Source of the DNA: Candidatus Zixiibacteriota bacterium
Lineage (GTDB): Bacteria; Zixibacteria; MSB-5A5; UBA10806
NCBI GenBank assembly: GCA_024641335.1
Contig: JAHEDG010000001.1
Location: 1 to 46,909, forward strand
Length of the DNA stretch: 46,909 nt
Direction of reading: 5' to 3'
The number at the start of each line of letters is the position of its first letter. Within the stretch, counting starts at the first letter, position 1. Under the pieces are notes generated by a model, which had not been told where the DNA came from, did no database searches, and was given only the letters and a program-made list of their open reading frames with translations. Shown here piece by piece: positions 25,362-33,397 of this stretch. Made by a program: the position numbers and the translations under genes.

Positions 25362-26948
25362 ATGAAAAACACAATATTGTCTACCTGGATAGTCTTGAGC
25401 TGCATGGCCTCGCTATCCTATTCCCAAACTCCATTTAATATCGTTCCCGACTGGCTGTCGGTCGAAGACAGCTACTACGGTACAGGATGCGGAATAGACG
25501 ATATCAACGGCGACGGCTATCCTGATCTGGCGGTTTCCAACGGCAACGATATGCTCCAGGCCCCCAACTTAGCCTATATCAATTCCGGCGGGAATATGCC
25601 GAATACCGCCGGCTGGGTGTCGTCCAATAGTCTCTATTCGGGACATTGTGAGTTGGGAGACTATGATTCTGACGGTTTTCCCGAATTAGCGGTGGCCAAC
25701 TATATCGCTCCCGGCTGGGGTCCGGAGCTTCTCAATCTCTATGAGAATATCAACGGAGTCCTGGAATCATCGCCTTCCTGGGTTCCGCCCGATTCGGTTC
25801 ATTCGTTCAGATTGACCTGGGGGGACGCCGATTCCGACGGCGATTTAGACCTGGCGGCGGCCACCGGAGAACCGTATTACAGTTCCCTCGAATCCAACCT
25901 TATTTTTTATAACCAGGATGGAATCCTTCAGACTGAACCGGGCTGGGCCTCGGCCGATTCCGACGGTTGTCTCGATGTCCATTGGGTGGATATCGATCTC
26001 GACGGCGATCTGGACCTGGCTTTCTGCGAATCCATCGGACCGATCAAAATATATTTCAATTATGGCGATTCTATCGGTACAAATCCGGGCTGGCAATTAT
26101 CTGAATCTGATAATTATAATTCCATGGATTTCGGCGATATCGACGGCGATGGTTATCCGGATATGGCCGTTGCCGCCAATACTCAATCGGGCGGAACCGG
26201 CCGGTTCAAGCTATTTCATAATAGTTCGGGGATTCCGGATAACCAGCCTTTCTGGCAATCCGCGAGCACCGGCTACGGATCGGAAGCGGCGCTTTCCGAT
26301 CTCGATAACGACGGCGATCTCGATCTGATCTGCGGCCGATGGTGGGGGCTGATCGATATCTACCTGAACAATAATGGCGCGTTTAACAGCCAGCCCGACT
26401 GGAGCAGCTCGTCGGAATACAACAGCGTTGTAGAAAATATAGTTTTCGGCGATTTCAACCGCCGCGCGGAAAGACGTCGATCCGCCCGATACGACGCGTC
26501 GGGGAAACGGCTGTATTATCTGCCTGTTCGGCAAATAGCGGGTATCGATTCGGTCATGGCCGACGGCGCGATTCTGGAAATCGGGCAATACTGCTGGAGT
26601 CTCTGGGACGGTTGGGTATCGATGGGAATCACTCCTTTGGATTCGGTAAGGATATTCTACCGATACTCTCGATCGAGGGACATGGCCGTCTCCAACTGGG
26701 ATCGGGAAACCTATATATTTTATAATACTACGGTTGGGTATATAGCGGGCGACGCCAACGATTCCGGGACTCTTAACGGGCTTGATGTTGTCTATCTTGT
26801 GGCATATCTCAAAGGCGAAGGACCGGCGCCGGAGCCCTGGCTCTCCGGCGATTCCAACGGCAGCTGCGATATTAACGGGCTGGATGTTATTTTTCTGGTA
26901 AATTACTTTAAGGGCGGTCCTGAACCGGTTTTGGGAGATTGCGATTAA
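25362..26948 (+). CDS. FG-GAP-repeat secreted protein with C-terminal dockerin
   Basis: A 528-aa protein starting MKNTILSTWIVL. The Shine-Dalgarno is weak, but the signal peptide begins here, so the frame start at 25305 is rejected. The signal peptide ends SYS-QTPFN. Seven FG-GAP blades follow with calcium loops (DINGDGYPDL, DYDSDGFPEL, DADSDGDLDL, DIDLDGDLDL, DIDGDGYPDM, DLDNDGDLDL). The C-terminus is a type I-like dockerin: two loops, GDANDSGTLNGLDVVYLV and GDSNGSCDINGLDVIFLV. The last blade reads NRRAERRRSARYD where a calcium loop is expected; a one-base gain and a one-base loss would restore AEDVDSARYD. It probably docks to a cohesin such as the one at 29354. Confidence 0.85.
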   Translation: MKNTILSTWIVLSCMASLSYSQTPFNIVPDWLSVEDSYYGTGCGIDDINGDGYPDLAVSNGNDMLQAPNLAYINSGGNMPNTAGWVSSNSLYSGHCELGDYDSDGFPELAVANYIAPGWGPELLNLYENINGVLESSPSWVPPDSVHSFRLTWGDADSDGDLDLAAATGEPYYSSLESNLIFYNQDGILQTEPGWASADSDGCLDVHWVDIDLDGDLDLAFCESIGPIKIYFNYGDSIGTNPGWQLSESDNYNSMDFGDIDGDGYPDMAVAANTQSGGTGRFKLFHNSSGIPDNQPFWQSASTGYGSEAALSDLDNDGDLDLICGRWWGLIDIYLNNNGAFNSQPDWSSSSEYNSVVENIVFGDFNRRAERRRSARYDASGKRLYYLPVRQIAGIDSVMADGAILEIGQYCWSLWDGWVSMGITPLDSVRIFYRYSRSRDMAVSNWDRETYIFYNTTVGYIAGDANDSGTLNGLDVVYLVAYLKGEGPAPEPWLSGDSNGSCDINGLDVIFLVNYFKGGPEPVLGDCD

Positions 26949-27315
26949 AAATAACTTGCCATAGGCAGCCCGATAAACTATTTTTGAACCGGCCAGCCCG
27001 AACGACTCTTCTATTCGGATCGTCGGGATGGGTCGTAATTGTCTTCTTAATGACATGACGGAATATTTCCGTCCGACGCTGATCCGTTGAATAGGTCTTT
27101 TGTGATTGATTTTGTTAAGAGCATAAGGAGTCGAATGAGCTCCGTATCCCGATTTATACCGGCGGCTGAATCCGCTCGCCAAAGGAATCTGGAATTTTCC
27201 TCAACAGGTTTTCGGTTTTTGATTATAAGCATGATAAACAGACGATATCCAAAATGAAAGATTTTGATGATAATGCCGTTTTGTGGCTGAAACTTTCTAA
27301 AAAAAGGAAAATGTT
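26949..27315. other. 367-base intergenic region
   Basis: No gene is supported. A weak imperfect hairpin near 26997-27031 (CCCGA-ACGA against TCGT-CGGG with a bulge) may end transcription of the dockerin gene but lacks a U-run. AAGGA lies before the next ATG. Minus-strand frames here look like antisense shadow. Confidence 0.5.
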
Positions 27316-29319
27316 ATGAAACGTCTGATTACTGCCTTGGTATTTATTCTGCTGGCATCGACCTCTTTCGCTCAAAACGTTGATTTTCTGGCTTCGACCG
27401 CCTGGACGGAAGCGAAAGATATCAGAGTCTCCGGCAACTATGCCTATGTAACTTTTTTCTCGGGGCTGGGGATATTCGATGTCTCCGATTTAACAGATCC
27501 GATTCTGATCTCCACGTTGGGATTTCAATTTAACTGTCTGGGTATGGATAAGGTCGGCAACTACCTCTATATCGCCAATGAAGAAGCCGGTTTGAAAATC
27601 ATAAATATCTCCAATCCCTACCTGCCGACTATCGCCGCCTCGAGACCTCTGAACGCCACGGCGGTGGATGTCTCGGTATCCGGCAGCTACGCATTCGTGG
27701 CCTGTCTTAATACGGGGCTTTATATTGTTGATATTTCCGACCCGGTACCTCAAATTGTAGGAGCCTATGATACCCCCGGGGAAGCATGGGGTGTTAAGGT
27801 TGTCGGCTCATACGCCTATATTGCGGATGGCGACAGCATGCGGATTGTCAATATATTCAATCCCGCTTCTCCGTACAGGGTAGGCGCTTACGGTACCGCG
27901 GGATTTGCCGTATCTGTGGCCGTTCAGGCTAATTACGCGTATATCTCGGATACCTATAACGGGATGGTTATAGTCAATATAAACAACCCCGCGAATCCCA
28001 GTTATGTGGGGCGGTATGCCGGGCCGTATGTCAGCAAGGTCCGGGTCTCAACCAATTTTGCCTATTGCGCCGATTACTCAAACGGGCTTGATATTGTCAG
28101 CATTACCAATCCCGGAAGTCCTTTCAGGCTTGGGAATTATCCCACTCCCGGCACGGCTCGATCGCTATGGGCTACACCCAATTATGTGTTTATGGCGGAC
28201 GGCCAGGCCGGTATGGAGATATTCAATGTCAACGATCCTACATTACCGGTACCGGCCGGTGATTTTCAAACATCATATGTAAGAAAATGTGTGGCCTCCG
28301 GCAATTACGCCTATCTGGCAACCTGGGAAACTGGTCTTCAGATAATCAATATTCAGGATACCAATGCCCCTGTATGGCTTAGTTCGGTCGATACGCCCGG
28401 CAAAGCCGAGGATATCAAAGTCGTTGGCAATTATTGCTTTATCGCCGACAGGCAGAACGGGCTAATCTCTATAAACGTCTCCAATCCCGCCTTGCCGGCG
28501 ATCTCCGACAGCTACGATACACCCGGTTTCGCCAAATCCCTGGCTGTTTTTGGAACTTATTGCTATGTTGCCGATTATAATTCCATACAGATTTTCAATG
28601 TGGGAAATCCCGGCAATATCATTTTTGTCGGAAGTTTTACTCCGGGAGGCAACCCTGTGAATGTTCATGTGGATGGTTCCAGACTTTATGTAGCCGCCGA
28701 AAGCGGAGGGTGCCATATATTCGATCTGACCGATCCCACTATTCCGGCGTTGCTCGGAACATATCTGTCCACCGGCAGCGTGAACGTGGTAAAAGCAGAG
28801 GGGAACTTCGCTTACCTGGCCGATGATCAGGATGATGTGGTAATTATCAACGTCTTAGATCCGGTCAACCCGACTTATCTTTCGGATTATTCATTGTCGG
28901 ACGACGTCTCGGATCTGTTTTTTGCGTCCAACTACCTCCATGTGGCTCATGAATACGGAGGTTACACGGTTTTAAACGTTATAGACAAATCGAATCCGTC
29001 AAGAAGCGCGACCTATGATACGCCCGGTATCGCCGTGGGGGTATTCGTGTATGACGAAGTTACTTTTGTTTCCGATTACTACTCGCTGCAGTTATTATAT
29101 TTCCAGGATTTTTCGCCCGGCGACGCCAACGGTGATGGCCAGGTTAATGGTCTCGATGTCGTATTTCTGGTGAACTATCTAAAGAGTATCGGTCCGGCGC
29201 CAGACCCGCTTTTGCGCGGGGACGCCAATGGAGACTGTAATGTCAATGGTTTGGATGTTGTGTACCTGGTGAATTACCTCAAGGGAACCGGCCCGGCGCC
29301 CGTGAGAGGCAACTGTTAA
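27316..29319 (+). CDS. LVIVD-repeat secreted protein with C-terminal dockerin
   Basis: A 667-aa protein with signal peptide (MKRLITALVFILLASTSFA, then QNVDFL). About twelve LVIVD repeats (IRVSGNYAYVTFF...GIFDVSDLTDP; VSVSGSYAFVACLNTGLYIVDISDP) build a propeller closely related to that of the 707-aa protein on the minus strand. The C-terminal ~65 residues are a dockerin with two calcium loops (GDANGDGQVNGLDVVFLV and GDANGDCNVNGLDVVYLV) and ends PVRGNC. It is followed 34 bases later by a cohesin-like gene. Expected behaviour: a secreted propeller fixed to a partner by a dockerin-cohesin contact. Confidence 0.9.
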   Translation: MKRLITALVFILLASTSFAQNVDFLASTAWTEAKDIRVSGNYAYVTFFSGLGIFDVSDLTDPILISTLGFQFNCLGMDKVGNYLYIANEEAGLKIINISNPYLPTIAASRPLNATAVDVSVSGSYAFVACLNTGLYIVDISDPVPQIVGAYDTPGEAWGVKVVGSYAYIADGDSMRIVNIFNPASPYRVGAYGTAGFAVSVAVQANYAYISDTYNGMVIVNINNPANPSYVGRYAGPYVSKVRVSTNFAYCADYSNGLDIVSITNPGSPFRLGNYPTPGTARSLWATPNYVFMADGQAGMEIFNVNDPTLPVPAGDFQTSYVRKCVASGNYAYLATWETGLQIINIQDTNAPVWLSSVDTPGKAEDIKVVGNYCFIADRQNGLISINVSNPALPAISDSYDTPGFAKSLAVFGTYCYVADYNSIQIFNVGNPGNIIFVGSFTPGGNPVNVHVDGSRLYVAAESGGCHIFDLTDPTIPALLGTYLSTGSVNVVKAEGNFAYLADDQDDVVIINVLDPVNPTYLSDYSLSDDVSDLFFASNYLHVAHEYGGYTVLNVIDKSNPSRSATYDTPGIAVGVFVYDEVTFVSDYYSLQLLYFQDFSPGDANGDGQVNGLDVVFLVNYLKSIGPAPDPLLRGDANGDCNVNGLDVVYLVNYLKGTGPAPVRGNC

Positions 29320-29353
29320 TAGAGGAATATTCCGAGAATAAGAAGGAGGTAGT

Positions 29354-29902
29354 TTGAAGAGAATTATCGCGTTTGGTATGATTCTCGCGCTGACCGTGAT
29401 AGTTTCGGCCGAGGACAAGAAAGAAGAATATAAAGGTAACGTCTGCTATACCGAGAGCGTCGAGGTTAGCAAGGGAACATCGTTCCCTGTGCGGGTATTT
29501 GTCAACAATACCGACACTCTGGCCGGAATGCAGGTACCGATATATTACCGTTCGGAGGATGTCGATTTGGTATGCGATTCGGTTTCTTACGTCGGTTCGC
29601 GCTGCGAAGCGTTTTCGCTTAGCCATTCGATGATCGAGCCTGTCGGCAAAGTAGTATTTTTCGCCTTTATCTCCATGACCGATCCGGCGCGGGAGGTTGC
29701 CCCTCTTTATCCGGCCGACGGACTGGTAGCCACTTTATGGTTTACAGCCGGCAAGGATATTAAATCCGGCAAGGTGGAATTATACAGCGGCCCTAACGCT
29801 ATCTATCCGCACGACAAGATAGATTACAGCTATCTTTTCTGGACTCCGGGGGCCGAACAGAAAGATTGCCTTTATAGACCAGGCTATATAACCATAAAGT
29901 AA
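29354..29902 (+). CDS. Secreted cohesin-like protein
   Basis: A 182-aa protein starting at TTG with GAAGGAGG four bases upstream. The signal peptide (MKRIIAFGMILALTVIVSA) precedes a single domain with the cohesin pattern: VEVSKGTSFPVRVFVNNTDTLAGMQVPIYY, VDLVCDSVSYV, VVFFAFISM, DGLVATLWFTAGKDIKSG. Cohesins are nine-stranded beta-sandwiches that bind dockerins. It is soluble, with no anchor or sorting tail visible, so it may be a free adaptor. The gene directly follows two dockerin proteins, which supports a functional cohesin-dockerin set. The domain call is by pattern; sequence in this family is very variable. Confidence 0.65.
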   Translation: MKRIIAFGMILALTVIVSAEDKKEEYKGNVCYTESVEVSKGTSFPVRVFVNNTDTLAGMQVPIYYRSEDVDLVCDSVSYVGSRCEAFSLSHSMIEPVGKVVFFAFISMTDPAREVAPLYPADGLVATLWFTAGKDIKSGKVELYSGPNAIYPHDKIDYSYLFWTPGAEQKDCLYRPGYITIK

Positions 29903-29918
29903 TGACGATTTTATTTAA

Positions 29919-29950
29919 AGAAGGCGGGATCGAAATCCCGCCTTTTTTTA
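29919..29950. terminator. Strong bidirectional rho-independent terminator
   Basis: AAGGCGGGAT (29921-29930) pairs with ATCCCGCCTT (29935-29944), loop CGAA, followed by T7 on the plus strand. Minus-strand flank (CTTCTTTAAATAAAAT) is also T-rich, so it can serve the convergent CPBP gene. Confidence 0.85.
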
Positions 29951-30007
29951 TGCCGGGAATTCGGAGGCTGCCCGATTCACTTATCAAGAGATTTCGCATT
30001 CTGACAA

Positions 30008-30724
30008 TCAGGCGAAAAATACGGCTGCCAGGATAATGGCGTCCTGAAGGAAATGAGCGGTAATACAGGGAACCACGCTTTTCCTGGCGATATAAAGCAT
30101 TGAGAACAATAGCCCATAGATGAAAACGAGAATAACGCCTCCCATACCCTGGTAGAGATGCCCCAGGGAGAAGGCGGCCGAACCGAGGACCGCCCCGATC
30201 CAGTAGCGTCCGGTGATAATCTTTATTCTGGAGATGACATATCCCCTGAAAGCGATCTCCTCTGAAAGAGCCGCTCCGGCGGAAAGGACGATCCAGAAAA
30301 GTTTTTCTCCCGACGTTACCGGGAGAATATTCTCTAATTCTGTTCCGGGAAGCAGACCGGATCTTTCCATCGATGTTTTCAGGATGATCATGAGTGACCA
30401 GGCCCCCACGAAAAATACGGCCCCCGAAACAATATTGGGCCAAGATATATTTTCCCGGTTGAATCCCATATCGTCGAAAGATCCGCCGCTTCGACGAAGT
30501 ACTATCCAGACGGCTGCCAGAAGCAGAATCTGCATGGAAATGGCCGGTAGATATACTTGTGTAATTCTCGAAGAAATCTCCTGAGAGGAGGCTGGATTGG
30601 TGAAATTGAAAACCAGGCTCATAACCGGATATCCCAGAATCAAAATCCAAAGGAGAACGGTTTGGATTCGAGGCAGTATCGGTTTTTCCGTCGGGATTGC
30701 GCTTGATGTATCCTGATCGATCAT
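30008..30724 (-). CDS. CPBP-family intramembrane metalloprotease
   Basis: A 238-aa membrane protein with about eight hydrophobic segments. The three CPBP motifs are present: EEIAFRG (Glu155, Glu156, Arg160), SLGHLYQG (His189) and HFLQDA (His224, Asp228). The family cleaves within the membrane (CAAX-type processing, bacteriocin self-immunity) and its members act in prenyl-protein, surface or immunity roles. The ATG has no Shine-Dalgarno, and TATATT lies seven bases upstream on the same strand, suggesting a leaderless mRNA. It shares a convergent terminator with the cohesin-like gene. Confidence 0.9.
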   Translation of the reverse strand: MIDQDTSSAIPTEKPILPRIQTVLLWILILGYPVMSLVFNFTNPASSQEISSRITQVYLPAISMQILLLAAVWIVLRRSGGSFDDMGFNRENISWPNIVSGAVFFVGAWSLMIILKTSMERSGLLPGTELENILPVTSGEKLFWIVLSAGAALSEEIAFRGYVISRIKIITGRYWIGAVLGSAAFSLGHLYQGMGGVILVFIYGLLFSMLYIARKSVVPCITAHFLQDAIILAAVFFA

Positions 30725-30808
30725 GCATCGGAATATAGTTTATTGGTTTTTTTAGGGAAAGATATTTGATTTAGCGCCAAGGATATTAATGTTATTCGAA
30801 TGACTCGA

Positions 30809-33091
30809 CTAATTTTCAACGCCCAGGGAGTTCAGGACTTTCCGCCACTCCGGATCGCCTTTGTATTCGGCGATCGTAGTGTAACCCGCTAATTCCCTGA
30901 ACTTATCGTAGGTTTTTTTGACATTCGCTTTATCGCCGAGAGCCAGGTAGGTTTTGGCCAGTTTGACTTGCGCTTTGGGATCGCTGAGATTGGTTTCCTC
31001 GGCCGCCTGGTAAGCTAACATGGCATCATAATAATTTTCTCCGTAGTAGTAGGAATCTCCGAGGCGGTAAAACGCTTTGAGATTGTAACGGTCTAATTCG
31101 GTCACCATTTTGAAATCGCGCGCGGCCCGATTGTATTGCCCCATCGAATACAAAAGATCGCCTCTGGCGTAATAAGCCGAGAATGTCTGCGGTCTGATCT
31201 CGATAATCCCGGTTAAACCATCGATCTGCGATATTTTATCGCCGTTGTTTTCGGCCACCTCGACCGTACGCATATAATATGTATAGGCTTTATTGAGATT
31301 GCCGTCGCCCCGGAAACATCTGGCTTTGCCCATCAGAGCCCCGATATCGTCTTGATTTTTTTCGAGAATATTATCGTAATACCTGAGGGCTTGATGGTAA
31401 TTGCCCGCGATCTCGCTTTTAAAGGCGAGTTTTTCAGGCGATTTTTCGGCGTCAGACGTAGTTTTGACCTGGTTTAAACTGAAATCACGTGAGATGGTTT
31501 TGCCTGAAAATACCGCAATTTCAACAGATTTATCTTCGTATCCTTTGCTTTTAATGGTCAACTGGTATTTTCCGGGGCGAACTTCATATTGGTTCGATCC
31601 GGCGCCCAGGGGCTGATCATCGAGAAATACCGAGGCGTTCGCTGGTTTAAGTTTTAGGGTCAGTGTTCCATGTTTTGATTTACTCGGGGCGATATCGGCC
31701 GGTTGTCGGAAGGAGTTGTCTTGTGTTTCGGAAAGGGGACCATCATGTTGATCGTCGCTCAAGATCATTGTGCTGGTTTTGCCCGCCAATATAGTGATTT
31801 GGGATTCGGAAACCGGATGGCCGCCTTCGAGGTATTCGATCGTGTAGATACCCGATGGCACATTCTCGAAAATAAAGAAGCCGGCGTTGGTTGTATTGAC
31901 GGTTTTATTCAATTCCTTTAGCCTGATGGTCGAATTGGACAGAGGGTTTCGGTTTTTGGCTTTAATCAGGGTTCCGACCAGGCTGCCGTTAACACCCAGA
32001 GGAATCATTCCATTATAGTACGCTCCGGCTCCGGCGGCCCCGATGAGAATCATTCCGATAAGGGCAAAGAGCCATTTTTTACTTCCGGAGCCTGCTTTCA
32101 CCCTGAATGATTTATCCCCGATTTTTATCTCGTCGCCGGGTTTGAGCCGGGCCGAACCGGGCAAAGTCAGCTTGTTGGACTTTAGGTAGATTACTCCTGT
32201 CGTCTGTTTCACCGGGGAGATTTTCGGCTCTGGCAAGGGAGTTTTTTTCTTGATTGCTTTGGTCGCCTGGGCGAATTGCGGTGTCAGTTCGGGCGCCGGC
32301 TCCGGCGTCTTCATTTTCCTTGTGTATTCCAGGGTTTCATCGGCATTAGAATCGAGTGGAGCCGGTTTATCGGCCGGCGGTCCCGAATTATCGGCGGTTT
32401 GAGTATCAGCTTCCGGATAGCTGTTTCGAACCAATCCGGCAATTTCGGGTTCGGTCGATATAAGAGAATCATCATCCGTCTTATGCCCGGCTAATTTTTG
32501 GATTTTGGTCATCAGATTATCGATATCCTGCCCGTCTTCCGGGCTGTCTATCGGACCTGAATTGCCGGTCAACCCTTCCAGAGTCTCAATAGGTTGATTG
32601 GCATCCTCTTCCGGTGTTGATGTCTGTAGAGCCGGCTCCTGTCGGATGACGTCCTTGTCCGACGGCGTGGATGGGGTATTATTGCCGCTCAATCCTTTTA
32701 GTGTTTCTATGTTAAGCGACGCCTCCCCTCCGGATTCGGAAATCGAGAGCTTTATGTTCTCGTCCCGGTAGAGAGTCAAATTATCCTCGATAGGCTCGGG
32801 TTTGATGGTTTCGTCGCGCTTCGACGAGTCGTTGTGGTCCGCCGTCTCAGGCTTTTCCCCCATAATAAAATCGAGAGGATTGGCCATATTAATCATCTCA
32901 TAATCATCGTCATTACCCTGGCTCCCGGCCGTCTGATTTTCGCCGGTTTCGAGTTTATGGGCTGCCTTGCCGGCCGGCACACTTTTCTGCATAGCCGGAT
33001 CAGGCGAATTGATAGGCAACGGTTCGAGGCAGTTCGGGCATGCTCCGGTCGCGTTATTCAGGTTTTCGGTTCCGCATTTTATACAATGCAT
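30809..33091 (-). CDS. Zinc-ribbon, PEGA and TPR-containing membrane protein
   Basis: A 760-aa protein with GGAGG seven bases before the ATG. Order of parts: zinc ribbon (MHCIKCGTENLNNATGACPNC, Cys pairs 3/6 and 18/21); a long acidic disordered region (~25-290) with repeated ETLKGL/ETLEGL motifs; a small beta domain (~295-335, LKPGDEIKIGDKSFRV); one membrane helix (~342-360, KKWLFALIGMILIGAAGAGAY); a carboxypeptidase-regulatory-like module (~370-440); a PEGA domain (~475-540, GTLTLKLKPANASVFLDDQPLG); and at least five TPRs to the end. No kinase or cyclase domain is present. It probably links a cytoplasmic ribbon to periplasmic binding repeats; role unknown. Confidence 0.8.
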   Translation of the reverse strand: MHCIKCGTENLNNATGACPNCLEPLPINSPDPAMQKSVPAGKAAHKLETGENQTAGSQGNDDDYEMINMANPLDFIMGEKPETADHNDSSKRDETIKPEPIEDNLTLYRDENIKLSISESGGEASLNIETLKGLSGNNTPSTPSDKDVIRQEPALQTSTPEEDANQPIETLEGLTGNSGPIDSPEDGQDIDNLMTKIQKLAGHKTDDDSLISTEPEIAGLVRNSYPEADTQTADNSGPPADKPAPLDSNADETLEYTRKMKTPEPAPELTPQFAQATKAIKKKTPLPEPKISPVKQTTGVIYLKSNKLTLPGSARLKPGDEIKIGDKSFRVKAGSGSKKWLFALIGMILIGAAGAGAYYNGMIPLGVNGSLVGTLIKAKNRNPLSNSTIRLKELNKTVNTTNAGFFIFENVPSGIYTIEYLEGGHPVSESQITILAGKTSTMILSDDQHDGPLSETQDNSFRQPADIAPSKSKHGTLTLKLKPANASVFLDDQPLGAGSNQYEVRPGKYQLTIKSKGYEDKSVEIAVFSGKTISRDFSLNQVKTTSDAEKSPEKLAFKSEIAGNYHQALRYYDNILEKNQDDIGALMGKARCFRGDGNLNKAYTYYMRTVEVAENNGDKISQIDGLTGIIEIRPQTFSAYYARGDLLYSMGQYNRAARDFKMVTELDRYNLKAFYRLGDSYYYGENYYDAMLAYQAAEETNLSDPKAQVKLAKTYLALGDKANVKKTYDKFRELAGYTTIAEYKGDPEWRKVLNSLGVEN

Positions 33092-33397
33092 ATTAAATTC
33101 CTCCGATTGTGATTCCCACAGGATATAGTTTTTATCGGCAGAATCTGGCCGGGGTTTTATTTTTTTTCAGCGAAAGATTTGTCCGGAAAATCCGTAAATC
33201 AGCCGTCGATAGAAACTTTCGTCGCTTAGCCGATGTTTATGATTTAAAGGCCGAAAGGAGCCGGGATATTGTCCGACAAAATAAATGTTTGCCCAACAGG
33301 ATTCTAAAGGCGGTATCGCGAGCGCTAAAAGTGGGTCAACTGTGCTTCTCAGGGCAATTAATCGCTTGATTTAAAACGGTTTTATGGTATCTTTACG
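33092..33397. other. 306-base intergenic region between divergent genes
   Basis: This holds the Shine-Dalgarno of the minus-strand gene and a promoter for the plus-strand hydrolase operon at its right end. A plus-strand 86-aa frame from GTG 33109 (to 33369) has no Shine-Dalgarno and is basic without a known motif; I do not support it. Nothing else seen. Confidence 0.5.
33366..33393 (+). promoter_or_regulatory. Promoter of the exported hydrolase operon (possibly leaderless)
   Basis: TTGATT (33366-33371), a 16-nt spacer, TATCTT (33388-33393), ending only four bases before the ATG at 33398. No Shine-Dalgarno precedes that ATG, so transcription is predicted to start at or within the tandem ATG ATG. 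Confidence 0.5.

Noticed and set aside
26997-27031. Hairpin after the FG-GAP/dockerin gene as a terminator
   Set aside because: The stem has a bulge and no U-run follows; kept only as a remark in the intergenic entry.
26211-27182. Long (323-aa) minus-strand frame opposite the FG-GAP/dockerin gene
   Set aside because: It is antisense to clear FG-GAP and dockerin repeats, which are Asp/Gly-rich and leave the opposite strand free of stops. It has no signal, motif or Shine-Dalgarno.
33109-33369. 86-aa plus-strand frame in the intergenic region
   Set aside because: GTG start without Shine-Dalgarno, no known motif and no conserved pattern; lies between divergent genes where a promoter is expected.
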